From NCBI GenBank assembly GCA_963693315.1, contig OY856188.1:194070322-194134321 (forward strand): a DNA stretch of 64,000 nucleotides, written 5' to 3'. The notes below the pieces were generated by a model that was not told the origin of the DNA, did no database searches, and worked only from the letters and a program-made list of their open reading frames with translations. This stretch comes from Diogma glabrata. Its lineage: Eukaryota; Arthropoda; Insecta; Diptera; Cylindrotomidae. Shown piece after piece: positions 53,201 through 64,000 of the stretch (positions are counted from its first letter, which is position 1; every line of letters starts with the position of its first letter). Both the position numbers and the translations under genes were made by a program.

Positions 53201-53490
53201 GGAATTCTGAAAAAGTTTGATTTTATTTAATTTAACAATATTTTTGGAACTTTGATTATAATTTTCCGGCAACGTATTGATGATTCGTGTTAGTTTTGTA
53301 ATAAACTTTTAAACAGATATAAAAAATACTAGTTCTTTAACAAAGAGTTATGTTTGATATACATCGCTGCCCAAAACTAAAAACCATGTCCTCATAAAAG
53401 TTTTGTTGCCGAAAACTATATCAAAATCCTTAACCCAGACCGAAGTCTTGATATCTCAGAGCTGTGAGATTTCAGCCCCTCCATATTTTT
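50234..53490 (+). repeat. Minisatellite-like array with ~130-bp units
   Basis: Units start GCATTATAAGTTTGTC and contain GTTGTCAAGTGTGTCAAAAG, found at 50667, 50804, 50936, 51473, 51617, 51748, 51878, 52018 and 52819 (spacing 124-145 bp where contiguous). Two copies of the GC-rich module (50234 and 51052) are interspersed. The 3' part consists of degenerate AATTTTTGGAATATTTTTGG repeats and is itself duplicated with a period of about 800 bp (52018-52790 and 52819-53480), each ending CAGACCGAAGTCTTGATATC. Frames within it are not genes. Confidence 0.88.
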
Positions 53491-53663
53491 GTGTTTTGTT
53501 TTGATAACGATTATCTATTTGTTTATTATTATTTGAACTATAATTGTGGAATAAGTTACATAATTGTTCCGTTTATCTCGTTTCAACGCTATTTTTTTTT
53601 TTGAATAAAATGTGTTGTGTTATAGGGTTTACAATATGTGTCACAACAACACATAAATACCTT

Positions 53664-54243
53664 TTAAGACCTAGGTCTAGACCTAGGTCCCACAACAACT
53701 GGCATTCTAAGGTCATGATGAACGCTTTTTTTAAACCTCTGCGGGTTGAAGTCACCTGAGACTAAGGATTCGGGCAAACTGTTCCATTTGTATGCAGCTC
53801 GGACAAAGAAGTTTTTTTGCGATCTGCCAGTATGACAGCGGGGGATCTCGACCATTTGACTAGTTGCGGTAGCCGATTGTCGAGTGGAATGGGGGTAAGA
53901 ATAAGTTTGGGCATGATGCTGCTAATTTCATCTGAGCACTGTTGATGACGATATTTGTAAAAAACAACGAGGTCAGCAACAGTGCGACGATGTTGTAGGG
54001 AATCAAGTTTTGATCTCAAAGTTCGATCACCCACAATTCGTATAGCCCGCTTTTGAACAGAGTCAAGAGGGCCAAGATGGAAACAGAAGCAGCACCCCAA
54101 ACTTGACAACAGTACTCCATACAGGGACGAATATAGGACTTATAAACATGGAGCAATTGGTATGGAGTGAAAATTTTTTTGCATCTATTTAGGAGGCCGA
54201 GTTTTTTAGAGACTTTGACTTTACTTTTCCTGTAGTGTAGCAT
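53664..54243 (-). pseudogene. Non-LTR retrotransposon RT C-terminal fragment
   Basis: Across three frames the sequence reads LLHVYKSYIRPCMEYCCQVW, LDSVQKRAIRIVGD, LQHRRTVADLVVFYKYRH and FFVRAAYKWNSLPES, the region downstream of the RT catalytic core in Jockey/CR1-like LINEs. At least two frameshifts are needed, and the catalytic core is absent. Confidence 0.8.
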
Positions 54244-57240
54244 GGACGTCTTGAGTTACGTCGTCAAGAGTTGCCCATGTTTTTCTCCCCACCGAACACC
54301 GGCTGCGGCACTTTTTCGTTGTTCTTTCTAGTGTGGTTAAATTTCTTACGCGATTAAATTTAAAGAATCTGATTACATTGCAGCCTCCAATGTTTTCTGA
54401 TTAATTTCACGTTTCATTCATTTTGCAACTTTACATGGACCAAAATATATTGCTATGAAATTCCTCTCGAATGTTGATAGGCTTGATAGGATTCGGTTCA
54501 TAGGTAGAAAGCTCAGTTTGCGGTAGAGGCATGTAGTTTACAAGTCATTTGACGTTGTTGTAAAAAATATAAAGTTTTTGCACTTGTTCTACTGCATAGT
54601 CCCTAGTATCTAAATCTAGGTTCCAGAAGATATTTTCCCGGATGTTGTTAAAATTTTAGTTTTACCGCTTTTGATGAATAAATCAAGTCGTTTAGATTTC
54701 TTAAAAGTGGTTTATATACTTTATAGTCCAGTCAATGAGCATTTTCCCGTGTAATCCTTTAAAGCAACACCGATTTACACAAAAATTTGGATTTAGGTTA
54801 TACCTGCCCTCTACTTCAAAGTTGACCCTGTGCTAGTGGGTGATTTTACCCTAGAGGTGAATGCCACCCCTTCTCGGGGGTGAAAAATGTTACATTAAAA
54901 ATAAGTACGACTATAGATAGATGGACTAATTTTAAGCAACTTTTGTCCTAAAAACATTTTTCTGAAAGTCGATATACTTTTCGACTTATTCGCGAGTTAA
55001 AATGTCAATTTTTCATAAAAAACCACGTTTTCAGACGGTTTTTCATGAATAACTCAAAAAGTAAGTGTTTATCGTAAAAATGATTTGAAATTACAATGTA
55101 GCTTATAAAAAAACAAAACCAATGCTGGGTTTATGGTGTCTGTAGACCCAATACAAACGGAGCAATAGCTTGTTGAAGGTAAGTTCCCATTTGTGAAACG
55201 CAAAAATTGAAAGTTTCGACGTGAATAAACAAAAAACAAAGCGTTTTTCGGGGAAATTCGATATAATATTATTTAAATTTTAAAGTGTATTAAAAATCCT
55301 TTATTTTTGTTTTTATAAAAGTCCCTAGCATCAATACTAAGCGTGCTATGACGAAAACAAAGTTGATCCCTATTTTTTCGGCGATAAGAAAGTGAAAATC
55401 ACCTAATTACCACCCCAACTAAAAGTAATTTGTACCACTTAACAATTCACTTTATTAATGTACTTGTAAATTGTAATATGCTCTAAAAGTTTGACAGGCT
55501 TACATTGCTTTGTCGCGTTCTTTTTCTTAACATTTTCTAACATTGTTAAAATGTCATAAAATTGTGTTGAAACGTCATGTTAAGTTTTGTCGACAATGTT
55601 GATTTATAATTTAAGAACGACAAAATATTAGACTTTTGATCTGTCAAAAATAAATTTGTTCTATTTGAGCACATAAATTAAATATATTAAAATTATTTAA
55701 TTTATATATAATAAAACTCAATTGCGAAACACAAAAACAAGAAATTGTATTTACGAATCTCTTAACTATAAACATTTTGACAGATAAATAGATCACAACA
55801 TACCATTTGACATAACAACATTCTATAATTCATGTCTAGGAGGAGTGTGTTCGTAAACTCTACATTGTAGAACAATGTTAAATTTGTCATTGTAAATTTA
55901 TCATTATTTGCTTACAATCAAATTGTTATTAACGTCAAAAAATATTTTTTGAATTATATATTTATTTATATTTTTAAATATTAAAATATGATAAAATTAA
56001 AATATTAACAATTATGCTTACCAATTTCGCTTATATCAACAATACATTGAGACCTGTTGCCATTTTCATCAACAGATTCTGCGAATTTGATAATTCGCCA
56101 TTTTTTTTTTAATTTGCTATTGTTTTGATTAATTGCTTAACTTTTTCTCAAAATGACGCTTCCAGAGGATGTTCAAACTAGGATTGAAACTGACGCCCGT
56201 AACAATGTAAAAATAATTTAATTTAATTGACTAAACCTGAATTTATTAAATGTATGTTTATGTAAATTTTTTGTTTTTACACTTCGCTAGAGTTGTAACC
56301 CAATTTTTGGTTTATAATCATTAGCGTTAACATTTTTTGGTAGAGTTTATCTAGTCGGCTAGCCCTGATGAGAATGATAAACTTTTTTAAAGTTTAAAAA
56401 TTTTCTCATTGGTTCGAAACTAGATCGCTCTAAAATTGTATGGATTGCAAAAAGTTTCATAATTTGCACCATAATTTTTTAGATTCAGTTCTTATATTAT
56501 TCTTGATGGGAGATTTTCCATCGGGGTGATGTTATATCACAAATAATTTGCTGAATTAATTGTAAAAATAATTTATGAACGCTGAAAAGCACGTGGTTGT
56601 TGTTACAATATAGATTTAAGAACGCTATCTATATATCATTGTTAACAATATTAGGTGCGTTCCATTGAAAATCAAACTTACTCAAAATTGCTTTGATCTA
56701 CTCTACCTCAAATAGATTGTGTAGTTGAAAAGTACAAAGAAGCTAAAAAAAAATGTGGAGAAACGATTTTTCAAAATACAATATAGATGGCACTTGGTAA
56801 TGAAATTTAAAGCAGTTGGTAAGTATATTTAGGGTAAAACAGATTTTATAACGTCAAATTTTAAAACAAGAGTTTTTATTAAAAAATTAATTTTGCTGTT
56901 ACAATAAATATAATTTTTGAATTTGTTTCCAAACTTATAAAAATACAAATTATAAATATAAATTAATATAATTTTAATATAAATTATAAATAAATTCCAA
57001 AATAATAAAAATACCAATGGAATCAACAATTGTAAGTTAACAAGTTTTTTGGTGTATTTGAAATATTTTTAAACTTAAACATCTTTTATGTTAGATGTAT
57101 ATAGTATATATAAACATTTTCTAATGCAAAAATGAAGCGCTTTCATTTTGATAAAAGTTGATCGCATATTTTTCGTTCTCTTTTGATAGCGCTTTTAATG
57201 TTTTGTTAGTTTTGAATTATTAAAAAATAATTATTTTTAG
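54244..57240. other. Long stretch without a supported gene
   Basis: AT-rich DNA. 54740-55440 looks like a dispersed-repeat consensus (GACTTATTCGCGAGTTAAAA, AATAACTCAAAAAGTAAG), and 55480-55960 has many CGACAA/ACGTCA words. A short ATG frame with a GT donor (56154-56208, MTLPEDVQTRIETDARNN) could be an exon, but nothing confirms it. Confidence 0.45.
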
Positions 57241-57442
57241 TTATTGGCCGAACTTCTTGATGAAAGCAGTGACGATTCAAATTTTTGGAATACACTTTCC
57301 TCAAGTTCATCTTCATCAGCCTCTGAAATTCCAACAAAAGTTGTCAGAGTTGAAAATTACTTTGATGTAATAACCAAATATACGAATCTACAATTTAGAC
57401 AGCACTTCCGTTTGAATACAGTGGTTGCCCAAAGAATAATAG
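57241..57442 (+). pseudogene. N-terminal exon of a second PIF/Harbinger-like protein
   Basis: A TTTTTAG acceptor and GTAAGC donor bracket an open exon: LLAELLDESSDDSNFW, a serine run, then VENYFDVITKYTNLQFRQHF and RLNTVVAQRIIG. The QFRQHFRLN block is typical of the start of HARBI1-like transposases. No matching catalytic exons follow on this strand, so it is a fragment, or a host gene exon I cannot identify. Confidence 0.45.
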
Positions 57443-57480
57443 GTAAGCAGTTATTTGTTGGTATTACGATGGGCAATTGA

Positions 57481-58910
57481 AGAATCGACATTTTATTTCA
57501 CCACAATTTTCAATTCAATGCAATCTATCGAAGAAAAAATCTTTCATGCTTCAAATTTTGTTTTATCTTTTGTTTTGAACCATGCTCCTAAATAGGAAAA
57601 ACGAAAGAGGAATGTCTGGGGTGTGTGTTTGACAGCCCTGTATATAATCTTGATGAAACATTGGAAAATGATCCAGGATTAATTTCAAAATTGAAGACGG
57701 TATATCTCTCGAACACATTTAGGTTTGAATTTTAAATAACTTATAATCCTGGCTTTCAATCGTTTTTAAACTCGTTATTTACGGTATTGATACTGTTTCC
57801 AATATTTCTGCACACCATTTTCTGGTTTGTCACTTCCGATTAAAAGTTTATTGTTTTAGTTGTTTATGTCTATTGCAGTCTACAATTACCGATCGATTTT
57901 CAGAGGGGAGGGGAAATCCACCAAACACTTGTATTTGTGAAAACTCAAAAACATCTGTATCTGAAAATCGAATTGGATGAAACTAGATAAATAAGCACCA
58001 TGTACAGTTCACAGCAGTTCTGCATCCCAGCTTCCGATTTTTCACCCCGGCAAAAATTTTTTCAGTTTTTTATGCACACTTCAGCCTAGTGATTATGATG
58101 AAACTTATGAAAAATGACAATCAAATTTTGGGACAAATTGATCAAAGTGGCGAGGATCCACCATACAACTGCGAACTTTTAACACTTTGTTTTTAAAGTT
58201 TGTTGGGAGTTTACTTAGCTCAATTATCAATTTTGATCACACTTTGATAAAAAGGGAGATTTGAATGACAAACAACTGAATAGATTTTAGACGATTTTTG
58301 GGATAAGTGGTGAGTGGTTTCGGGGATCTGAGTTTTTGATACTTAAATAACATCAATTCGTGATAATTTCTTTTGATTAAACTTTAGTATGACTTGTAAC
58401 AGTTCTGCAATACGTTAAAATTTTTTTTACGTTTTCAATTTGTACAACAGGATTTATGTTTGTGGCATGCTAAAGATTTCTTTAATATCTTTATAGTTAG
58501 AACTATGCGAAATCTATAACATTGGTTAGCTGTTAATTGAAATATTTAATGGATATTGGCTGTATTTTTTGTAATCCTATATAGAACTTTCAATTAGATT
58601 TGATAGATATAGATATAATTAGTTCTAGAAGTATTACAGAATTAATTAAAGCTGTCACATCGTATTAAAAATTTTATTTCCATTCATTATAGAATTACAA
58701 AAAACGTATAGCTATTGGCTATATCCTGAATATCTTGCTTGCAGAGCTGTGGTGGACTAAGCCTATGCATCGGTGTCGCAATATTTTTTATTTGTAAGCT
58801 TTGAGACTGTTAGTTAAAGTAGCACTGTGATCTGACGGTCTTTATTGCTTATCCTGGCTATTTTATTAGTCAGTCATCATCGATGCTGTTACTGGCTGTA
58901 TGCTGTAATT
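57481..58910. other. No gene recognised
   Basis: AT-rich DNA with short unmatched frames, including 57592-57735 (GKTKEECLGCVFDSP) which could follow the exon at 57241. Nothing else is supported. Confidence 0.4.
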
Positions 58911-59205
58911 CTAGTTGAGATTTTTAATTAAATGAATTAGCTCAATTGGAATAATGTCTTTTGGTAGTGGAAGTGTTAGTCTTCTACGACCAAATTTGTT
59001 GTATCTGTGCAGAGAGTGCAGGATAGTTGCCGATGATGTGTTCCATCGTGTCTGCGTCTTAGTGACAGAATCTAGACCTGTCGGAAACACCAAGGCCTAT
59101 TATGTTATAGATATTGGTTTAGGGTTTAAAGGATCATGTTCAGTAACGCACCAGGTTAACAGTCTTAGAGACTCTCTGTTTAAGTCGATTGTTTTTTAGG
59201 TGAAA
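58911..59205 (-). pseudogene. LINE C-terminal (post-RNase H) fragment
   Basis: Minus-strand pieces read NRLKQRVSKTVNLV, then ADTMEHIIGNYPALSAQIQQ and LTLPLPKDIIPIELIHLIKN, a pattern typical of the CCHC-like tail after RNase H in I/R1/LOA-type LINEs (DETMEH-x-CPAL). It has stops and frame changes. No other part of the LINE is nearby. Confidence 0.6.
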
Positions 59206-59559
59206 CAAGAAGGCTACCTAAAAACTTCTTGGAGTGTACTAGTCCCTATCCGTTTAAATATAATTTCACATTTTATCCGTTTCCATGTTTGAATGCGGCT
59301 CAAAGTTTGAAAAAACACTATATTGTTTAAAACACTTTTTTAAAGGATTCCGTTTTTTAACCCGAACACTATTGATGAGAGTACGATGTGTTTTAATCAT
59401 TATATCAATTATCTCGTGAACTGTAAATCCTATGGACCTGAAAATGAAAATACGTATAAAACTAACCTGTACCATCGAGATGACGGATACTTAAAAAAGT
59501 AAGTGGTTTCTGTTTGTTTCACAGGGCTGTGATGTACACTGGCGTTTTAAATAGCAGTG

Positions 59560-59787
59560 ACCGTATGTAGTTTTCAATATGTTTTTTTAAACGGCATTCA
59601 GCGTTGCCAGGTTAATCAGCTTAGAATATTCACCACGGTCATTCGCAACAGCGATATAATTACCATGGCAGCCGATTTGATTTTTTTAATGTCGTTTATT
59701 ACGTCGCTTTTCCATTGTAGTAGTGGTTTAGCTCGCGGTCGCCCACTCCCTGGGGTACTAACGTACATTTTTCTAATCATTCCGGAC
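59560..59787 (-). pseudogene. RTE-clade LINE, C-terminal end (beyond the hAT insertion)
   Basis: The minus-strand frame SGMIRKMYVSTPGSGRPRAK, then LLQWKSDVINDIKKI is the basic C-terminal tail expected after the GHVLRSDSQ region of the RTE RT at 62783. The two parts join in frame once the hAT element and one 8-bp duplication are removed. Confidence 0.8.
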
Positions 59788-60222
59788 TAGAGTTTCTGAT
59801 TTTTCGACCTTTTATGAATCTCGAGATTCGAGAATCCCGAGTTTATCAGCGATTGTGTTTCTCGAGAAATTGGGAATAATTATTTGAATTTCTCGAGATT
59901 CACGAGAATTATTAAACATTAATTTTAACAAAAACAGCAACTCTCCGTTTACTGTCAAAATTTCCAGATACAGAAAAATTTCTCTCGTTTTCAGTGTCTG
60001 TAGGTTTTATTAAAATTAGAGTGTTTCTTAGAAGTTTAAATTGAAAGTGACCTTACCAGTAGCTTCAAATATATTCATTTCCTTAGATAGTAAGCGGTAG
60101 TTGTCATTTATAGTTGACTGCATTCTCAAACTCTCACGAATACTTCTAAATTTAATTCAACGCAACCCTTTTCCTCTAATTCTGAGTCCGATGGCTATAT
60201 AAGCTCTACCCTTTCGTTGATA

Positions 60223-61362
60223 TCATTCGTCGATATATGTACTGCTTTCATTGTAATTAGAAGAATCAATTTCTGGTTCTTTAAATAACCTTCGAGAGAT
60301 TTTTTTTTGCAGTTTGCAGAAAAAAATCATTTTCCTCGGGTTGACTAACTTTGGATTGCGAAGAAATTTCAATAACGAATTTATTGAGTTATCTCTTCCT
60401 TTAAAAATTTCAGATTGTATTTCAAATAAAAAATTTAAGCTTATTTCTGAATTCTTTTTCCGAAGAGATTTGAATAGAAATTTTAGCATTCCCTCTGCAG
60501 ATAATAATGAGCCAGCCTGATGGTTGAACGCTTTTATTGATTTTGTGGTTGGTTGAATGGCACTCAAAATATTTAAAGCAACTACATAATCTTATTTAGT
60601 ATTCCAAAAATAATTTAAATTTAGAAGATTTAAAGTTTTTTAAACTGCTTGCTTGACTGGCAAAAACCGTTCAACCATGGTTTCAATAGAATTCCGTTTA
60701 GTTTTGCAATCCAGCAGCCAAATTCTGTAACTGTGAAGTGGTGAAGTGTTAAAAATTTCTTCGTTTCTTTACATTAAAAAACTTATCACTTCACCACTTC
60801 ACAGTTACAGAATTTGGCTGCAGGAGTACTAGCAACTCGTTTTTCTCTTCATTTAATTTTTTTGTATAATTTATTACTCGCACTGGCGAGTTTTTAAATA
60901 ATTTTACAATAACCCAAATTTTTGAAATCGTTTCTCGTATTTTGATTCAATACTAAATTGGCAGCTAAAAATTCATTTTGTTGTACAACTGAATTGGAAT
61001 CACTATTGGAAGCTTCACTTTCACTGACTTTTTAACTGGTTTCATTTTCTTTATAAAATATTGACATTATCGCTTGGTGTTTTCCATGACTGTAACATAA
61101 CTGTTGGTAAGCTGGAGATATTTTGCCGTATTTCAACATTACACTGGCTCATCGCTTGGAGTGAAAACAATATCTGGCACATAATTTTTGTAAGCTTTTT
61201 CAGCTGGAAATGAACCTTCAATTCGCATCAATCCTAGGTCTAGATTTCCCTTTAATGTAATACAAATGTACGTTCAAATATCTACGCTTGCAGAAGCTTG
61301 TCCATTCATCAATTGCTATCGTAAACATTAGATTAAAAGCCTTCATTTTGGTGATCTTAGGT
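60223..61362 (-). pseudogene. hAT transposase remnants
   Basis: Minus-strand fragments: FTIAIDEWTSFCKRRYLNVH (the conserved DEWTS block holding the first catalytic Asp), LGLMRIEGSFPAEKAYKNYV, and then at 60223-60567 a helical stretch SEISLNFLFEIQSEIFKGRD as in the hAT insertion domain. Several stops and frameshifts and an internal 34-bp foldback repeat break it. The C-terminal dimerisation region is not recognisable. Confidence 0.7.
60715..60820. repeat. Foldback repeat with 34-bp perfect arms
   Basis: CAGCCAAATTCTGTAACTGT plus GAAGTGGTGAAGTG (60715-60748) is repeated inverted at 60787-60820 around a 38-bp loop. It is a small MITE-like insertion within the decayed hAT transposase. Confidence 0.8.
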
Positions 61363-61384
61363 TATTAGGTTATTTTACCATAGA

Positions 61385-62449
61385 AATAAAAGGTGTATGC
61401 AAGCTAGTATATCATGCTCTAGTTGAATCCAAAATTCAATACTGTCTCTCCAGCTGGGGAGGCACATATAAAACTACTCTGCAGCCTATTCTGGTGGCTC
61501 AAAAGCATGCAATCAGAATTATCTACAGGAAAAATAGAATGGCCAAATCTATGCCTATATTTATGAAAGCAAATATTCTCCCTGTGAGAAACTTATATGT
61601 TTACAAAGTTATCAAATTATTTTTCTTAAGAAGCGGATACCTCCAACTTCGGGTAGATAACCCATTTAGTCTTAGGAGGAAAAGGAAGTTTTTAGTTCCT
61701 AGAGCTTACAAAGAACTTTTCAGACACTTCATTACGTATACCGCCCCTCTCTTGCTAAACAAACTACCTGATTATATATACGAAATTTCCCCTACTTCCA
61801 AATTATTACGATGTGTTAAAAATTGGGTCATGACTCAGATTGATACTGTTGAGGAGTTAATTTTCAGTGTCATTACATGAACAAGAATATTCCGCAAACT
61901 ATGTATACTCATTCTCCTTTGCTCATCATTTTACTTCTCTCTTTGCTTCGCCAAATTCATGCTTCAGGTAAGTTCCTTTGATTGTGCTTCTGATGGATTG
62001 ATGTCATACGTTGGTTTATATTGTTTTTATCTTGAATATATATATATATACACATTTGTTTTTTTTATGTAATTTATAGTAACCCAAAATTATATGTTTG
62101 GATTGTTATATTTTTGAATTTTCATTTTATTTTTTTTCTCTTAAATTTTTATTTATTTTTGTGCAAACTAGGCTATTATACCGCACCCTTATCAAATATC
62201 TAGCTTCTACATGCTCAAAAGAAACGAAGTTCTATATGCTTCAAAATAGCCAACTATTAGCTCTGAAGCAGTCTTTTATAAAATCTTAATAATGATTGCA
62301 AGTTATTTTATTTTGTTGTGTAAATATCTAGGTTTAGTATCTAATTGTAAGCTTGCTTATTTTCTTGTAAACCGTTATGTAAAAAAGAACAATGAATAAA
62401 TAATAATAATAATAATAATAATAACAATAATAATAATAATAATAATAAA
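61385..62449 (+). pseudogene. LINE 3' fragment with (AAT)n tail, nested in the hAT element
   Basis: The frame YHALVESKIQYCLSSWGGTY continues into VAQKHAIRIIYRKNRMAKSM, ILPVRNLYVYKVIKLFF and ends ILFSVIT-like before TGA at about 61880: the post-RT region of a Jockey-like LINE. About 500 bp of 3' UTR follow, and the element ends in an (AAT)n tail (62397-62449). It is severely 5' truncated. Confidence 0.75.
62397..62449 (+). repeat. (AAT)n LINE tail
   Basis: About 17 AAT triplets with one AAC, directly after TGAATAAATAA. A trinucleotide tail marks the 3' end of the nested LINE. Confidence 0.9.
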
Positions 62450-62782
62450 TAGGTTTTCCCATTACATTTATAACAAATAATATAATATTATCCCAAATTC
62501 GTATTAGGTATTACTGTTTGCATCGACATCTACATTTAACAATCAGAAAGTGATGCAGATTGACATTAACAATTTTGGTTAAGTAAAAAAATACTCAAAA
62601 TAATAATATTGAATGATTTATGGTGGTTTGTTAAATCTCGAGATTCTCGACAATTTTTCTCGAGAAATGGGAATCTCGAAAATGTGGAAATATCTTTTCT
62701 CGAGAATTCGAGAGTTCAAAATTACAATTCTTTCTCGAGAATCTCGAGACCGAATTTCTTGAGCAGAAACTCTATTCCAGAC

Positions 62783-64000
62783 TGTGAATCAGATCGTAGA
62801 ACATGCCCAAGCCAAGCAATCCTATTAGAACGAATACAACCTATCATATCAGGACCCTCAAGAAGGTCCCTGACCTCAAAGCTATACTCTTCCTCGTCTG
62901 TCTTAAGTGGACCAAAAATGTAGCGTAAGATCTTACGCTCAAATACAGATAAATGCGATTCGTCATTTTGCGTAAGGGTCCACGTTTGTGACCCATACAT
63001 CACAACCGGTCTAATCAAAGTCTTGTATAACTTGAGCTTGGTGTTAGTTGATACATACAGTGATCCAAGCAAGAGTTTCGGTTTCGATATTCGAGTTTTT
63101 ATATCTGTAAGTATGCTTTTGTTTGAGTTAAGCATTGATCCCAAATATTTAAAAGATTCAACTCCCTCAATTCGTTCATCGCCGCACATCAAATCTTTCT
63201 TCTCGGCCTCTCTTGAAACATTCATATGTTTGGTTTTAGTGTAGTTAGTTTGAAGACCAATCTTTCTCGCACCACTTTCAAGCGACTTGAAAGTCTCACT
63301 CATAACAGCTTCACTTCGGCCGAGGATGACATCATCATCAGCGTAAGCGATCATCTGTACTGAGTTTATTGACAAGCCATTGTTGTTAGTCGGTATTTTC
63401 TTTTGACGGCACACATATTCCAAGGCTAAATTAAAAAGCATAGGAGAGATAGCATCACCTTGTCTTAAACCGGAGTCGACTTTAAACAACTTTGATATTT
63501 CGTTCTCTACTCGTACACAGCATTGAGAGTTCTGTACTGTCATTTTGCATAGTGATACCAGCTTACCGGGGATTCCCATTGACATCAGAGCAGACCATAG
63601 CATCTCTCGTTCGAGAGAGTCGTAGGCCTGGCTGAAATCAATAAAGAGTTGGTGCACAGGTATATTGAACTTTCGTCACTTTTCAAAAATCGTCCTTATC
63701 AAGAAAAGTGCATCGGTGGTATCTCGGTCCCGCCGGAAACCACACTTATATTCTCCAAACAGTTGTTCAGCAAAAAGATTGATTTTTGATAGCCAGATGT
63801 AGGAAAAGATCTTACATGCTGTGCAGATTCTTCTGTAGTTTACACATTGTAGGCGATTACTTTTTTTATGGATTGGTATCAGCATAGCTGTGTTCCAGTC
63901 CTGTGGCATGGTTTCAGTCCTCCAGATCATTTGGACAAGTTCAAATAATCTTGAGAAGAGTTTCCCCACCATGTACAATCATTTCGGATGTTATGTTGTC
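62783..64000 (-). pseudogene. RTE-clade LINE reverse transcriptase, partial
   Basis: From the right edge leftward: MPQDWNTAMLIPIHKKSNRL, CVNYRRICTACKIFS, GEYKCGFRRDRDTTDALFLI, then HQLFIDFSQAYDSLEREMLW, SGLRQGDAISPMLFNLALEY, catalytic AYADDDVILG, SFKYLGSMLN and RIAWLGHVLR. This is the RTE-clade RT order. A TGA at 63676-63678 interrupts it between IFEK and RKFNIPVHQLF. The 5' part (endonuclease) is outside the window. The 3' end continues at 59787 after the hAT insertion. The last residues of the apparent frame at 62722-62774 are hAT sequence. Confidence 0.9.

Larger units (their letters stand above)
59788..62774 (-). mobile_element. hAT DNA transposon inserted in the RTE LINE
   Basis: TIRs TAGAGTTTCTG and CAGAAACTCTA are flanked by 8-bp duplications TTCCGGAC (59780-59787) and TTCCAGAC (62775-62782, one mismatch). 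Subterminal zones are full of CTCGAGATTC/GAGAATCTCGAG words (59815-59920 and 62634-62755). The 8-bp TSD, short TIRs and hAT-type transposase remnants agree. It is 2987 bp, including a nested LINE fragment. Confidence 0.88.

Noticed and set aside
53573..53759. Small gene at 53544-53759
   Set aside because: Overlaps the antisense of a decayed LINE C-terminus; no start context or family.
62722..62774. C-terminal residues of the RTE RT frame as genuine LINE protein
   Set aside because: This part lies inside the hAT terminus; the true continuation is at 59560-59787.

Overview
The window reads as insect nuclear DNA. It is strongly AT-rich, has long (TA)n microsatellites and spliceosomal introns, and is mostly nested, decayed transposable elements. 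The one host gene I can support is the 3' end of an AMP deaminase gene on the minus strand (two exons, 40476-40819). No prokaryotic features are present. The insect order cannot be fixed from the sequence alone.

Layout. (1) 1-18533 is a Gypsy-type LTR retrotransposon on the minus strand (Gypsy-A). Its RT gene is split by a 13.1-kb Polinton/Maverick-class element (2159-15288) flanked by a 6-bp target duplication, AGTGTA. That element is a giant palindrome: two arms of about 5.2 and 5.5 kb around a 2.35-kb spacer. The arms carry broken copies of the packaging ATPase and two copies of a spliced gene for a small protein with two perfect CHHC zinc fingers, the architecture of GTSF1/Asterix, a piRNA-pathway cofactor. 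The spacer holds a candidate transglutaminase/papain-fold protein. (2) 18534-20551 is a (TA)n tract invaded by a palindromic TIR element, itself invaded by a 677-bp MITE. (3) 20530-38081 is an 8.77-kb tandem duplication. Each unit has a full-length Gypsy element of the same family on the plus strand (Gypsy-B, Gypsy-C), a (TA)n tract, and a decayed Tigger/pogo element with a tRNA-like insert. (4) 38082-40319 is intergenic DNA ending in a 640-bp (TA)n tract. (5) 40476-40819 holds the AMP deaminase exons. (6) 40890-50582 has a decayed PIF/Harbinger element (transposase plus Myb-like exons), then a 3.98-kb tandem duplication carrying the Harbinger transposase, a Penelope-like GIY-YIG fragment and a second copy of the MITE family. 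(7) 50234-53490 is a minisatellite-like array with units of about 130 bp. (8) 53664-64000 is a graveyard of non-LTR retrotransposons. At its right end an RTE-clade LINE is interrupted by a 2987-bp hAT element (8-bp TSD), which in turn contains another LINE fragment with an (AAT)n tail.

How the parts work. All three Gypsy copies share one expression layout: LTR with a TATA box, gag ending in a CCHC knuckle, a -1 frameshift cassette (GTTAAAC, 6-nt spacer, 8-bp stem), protease, an in-frame UGA, then RT-RNase H-integrase. Every copy carries disabling lesions. The Polinton derivative looks non-autonomous: no polymerase B, retroviral-type integrase or capsid gene was recognised. Its zinc-finger gene is the only gene in it that looks intact.
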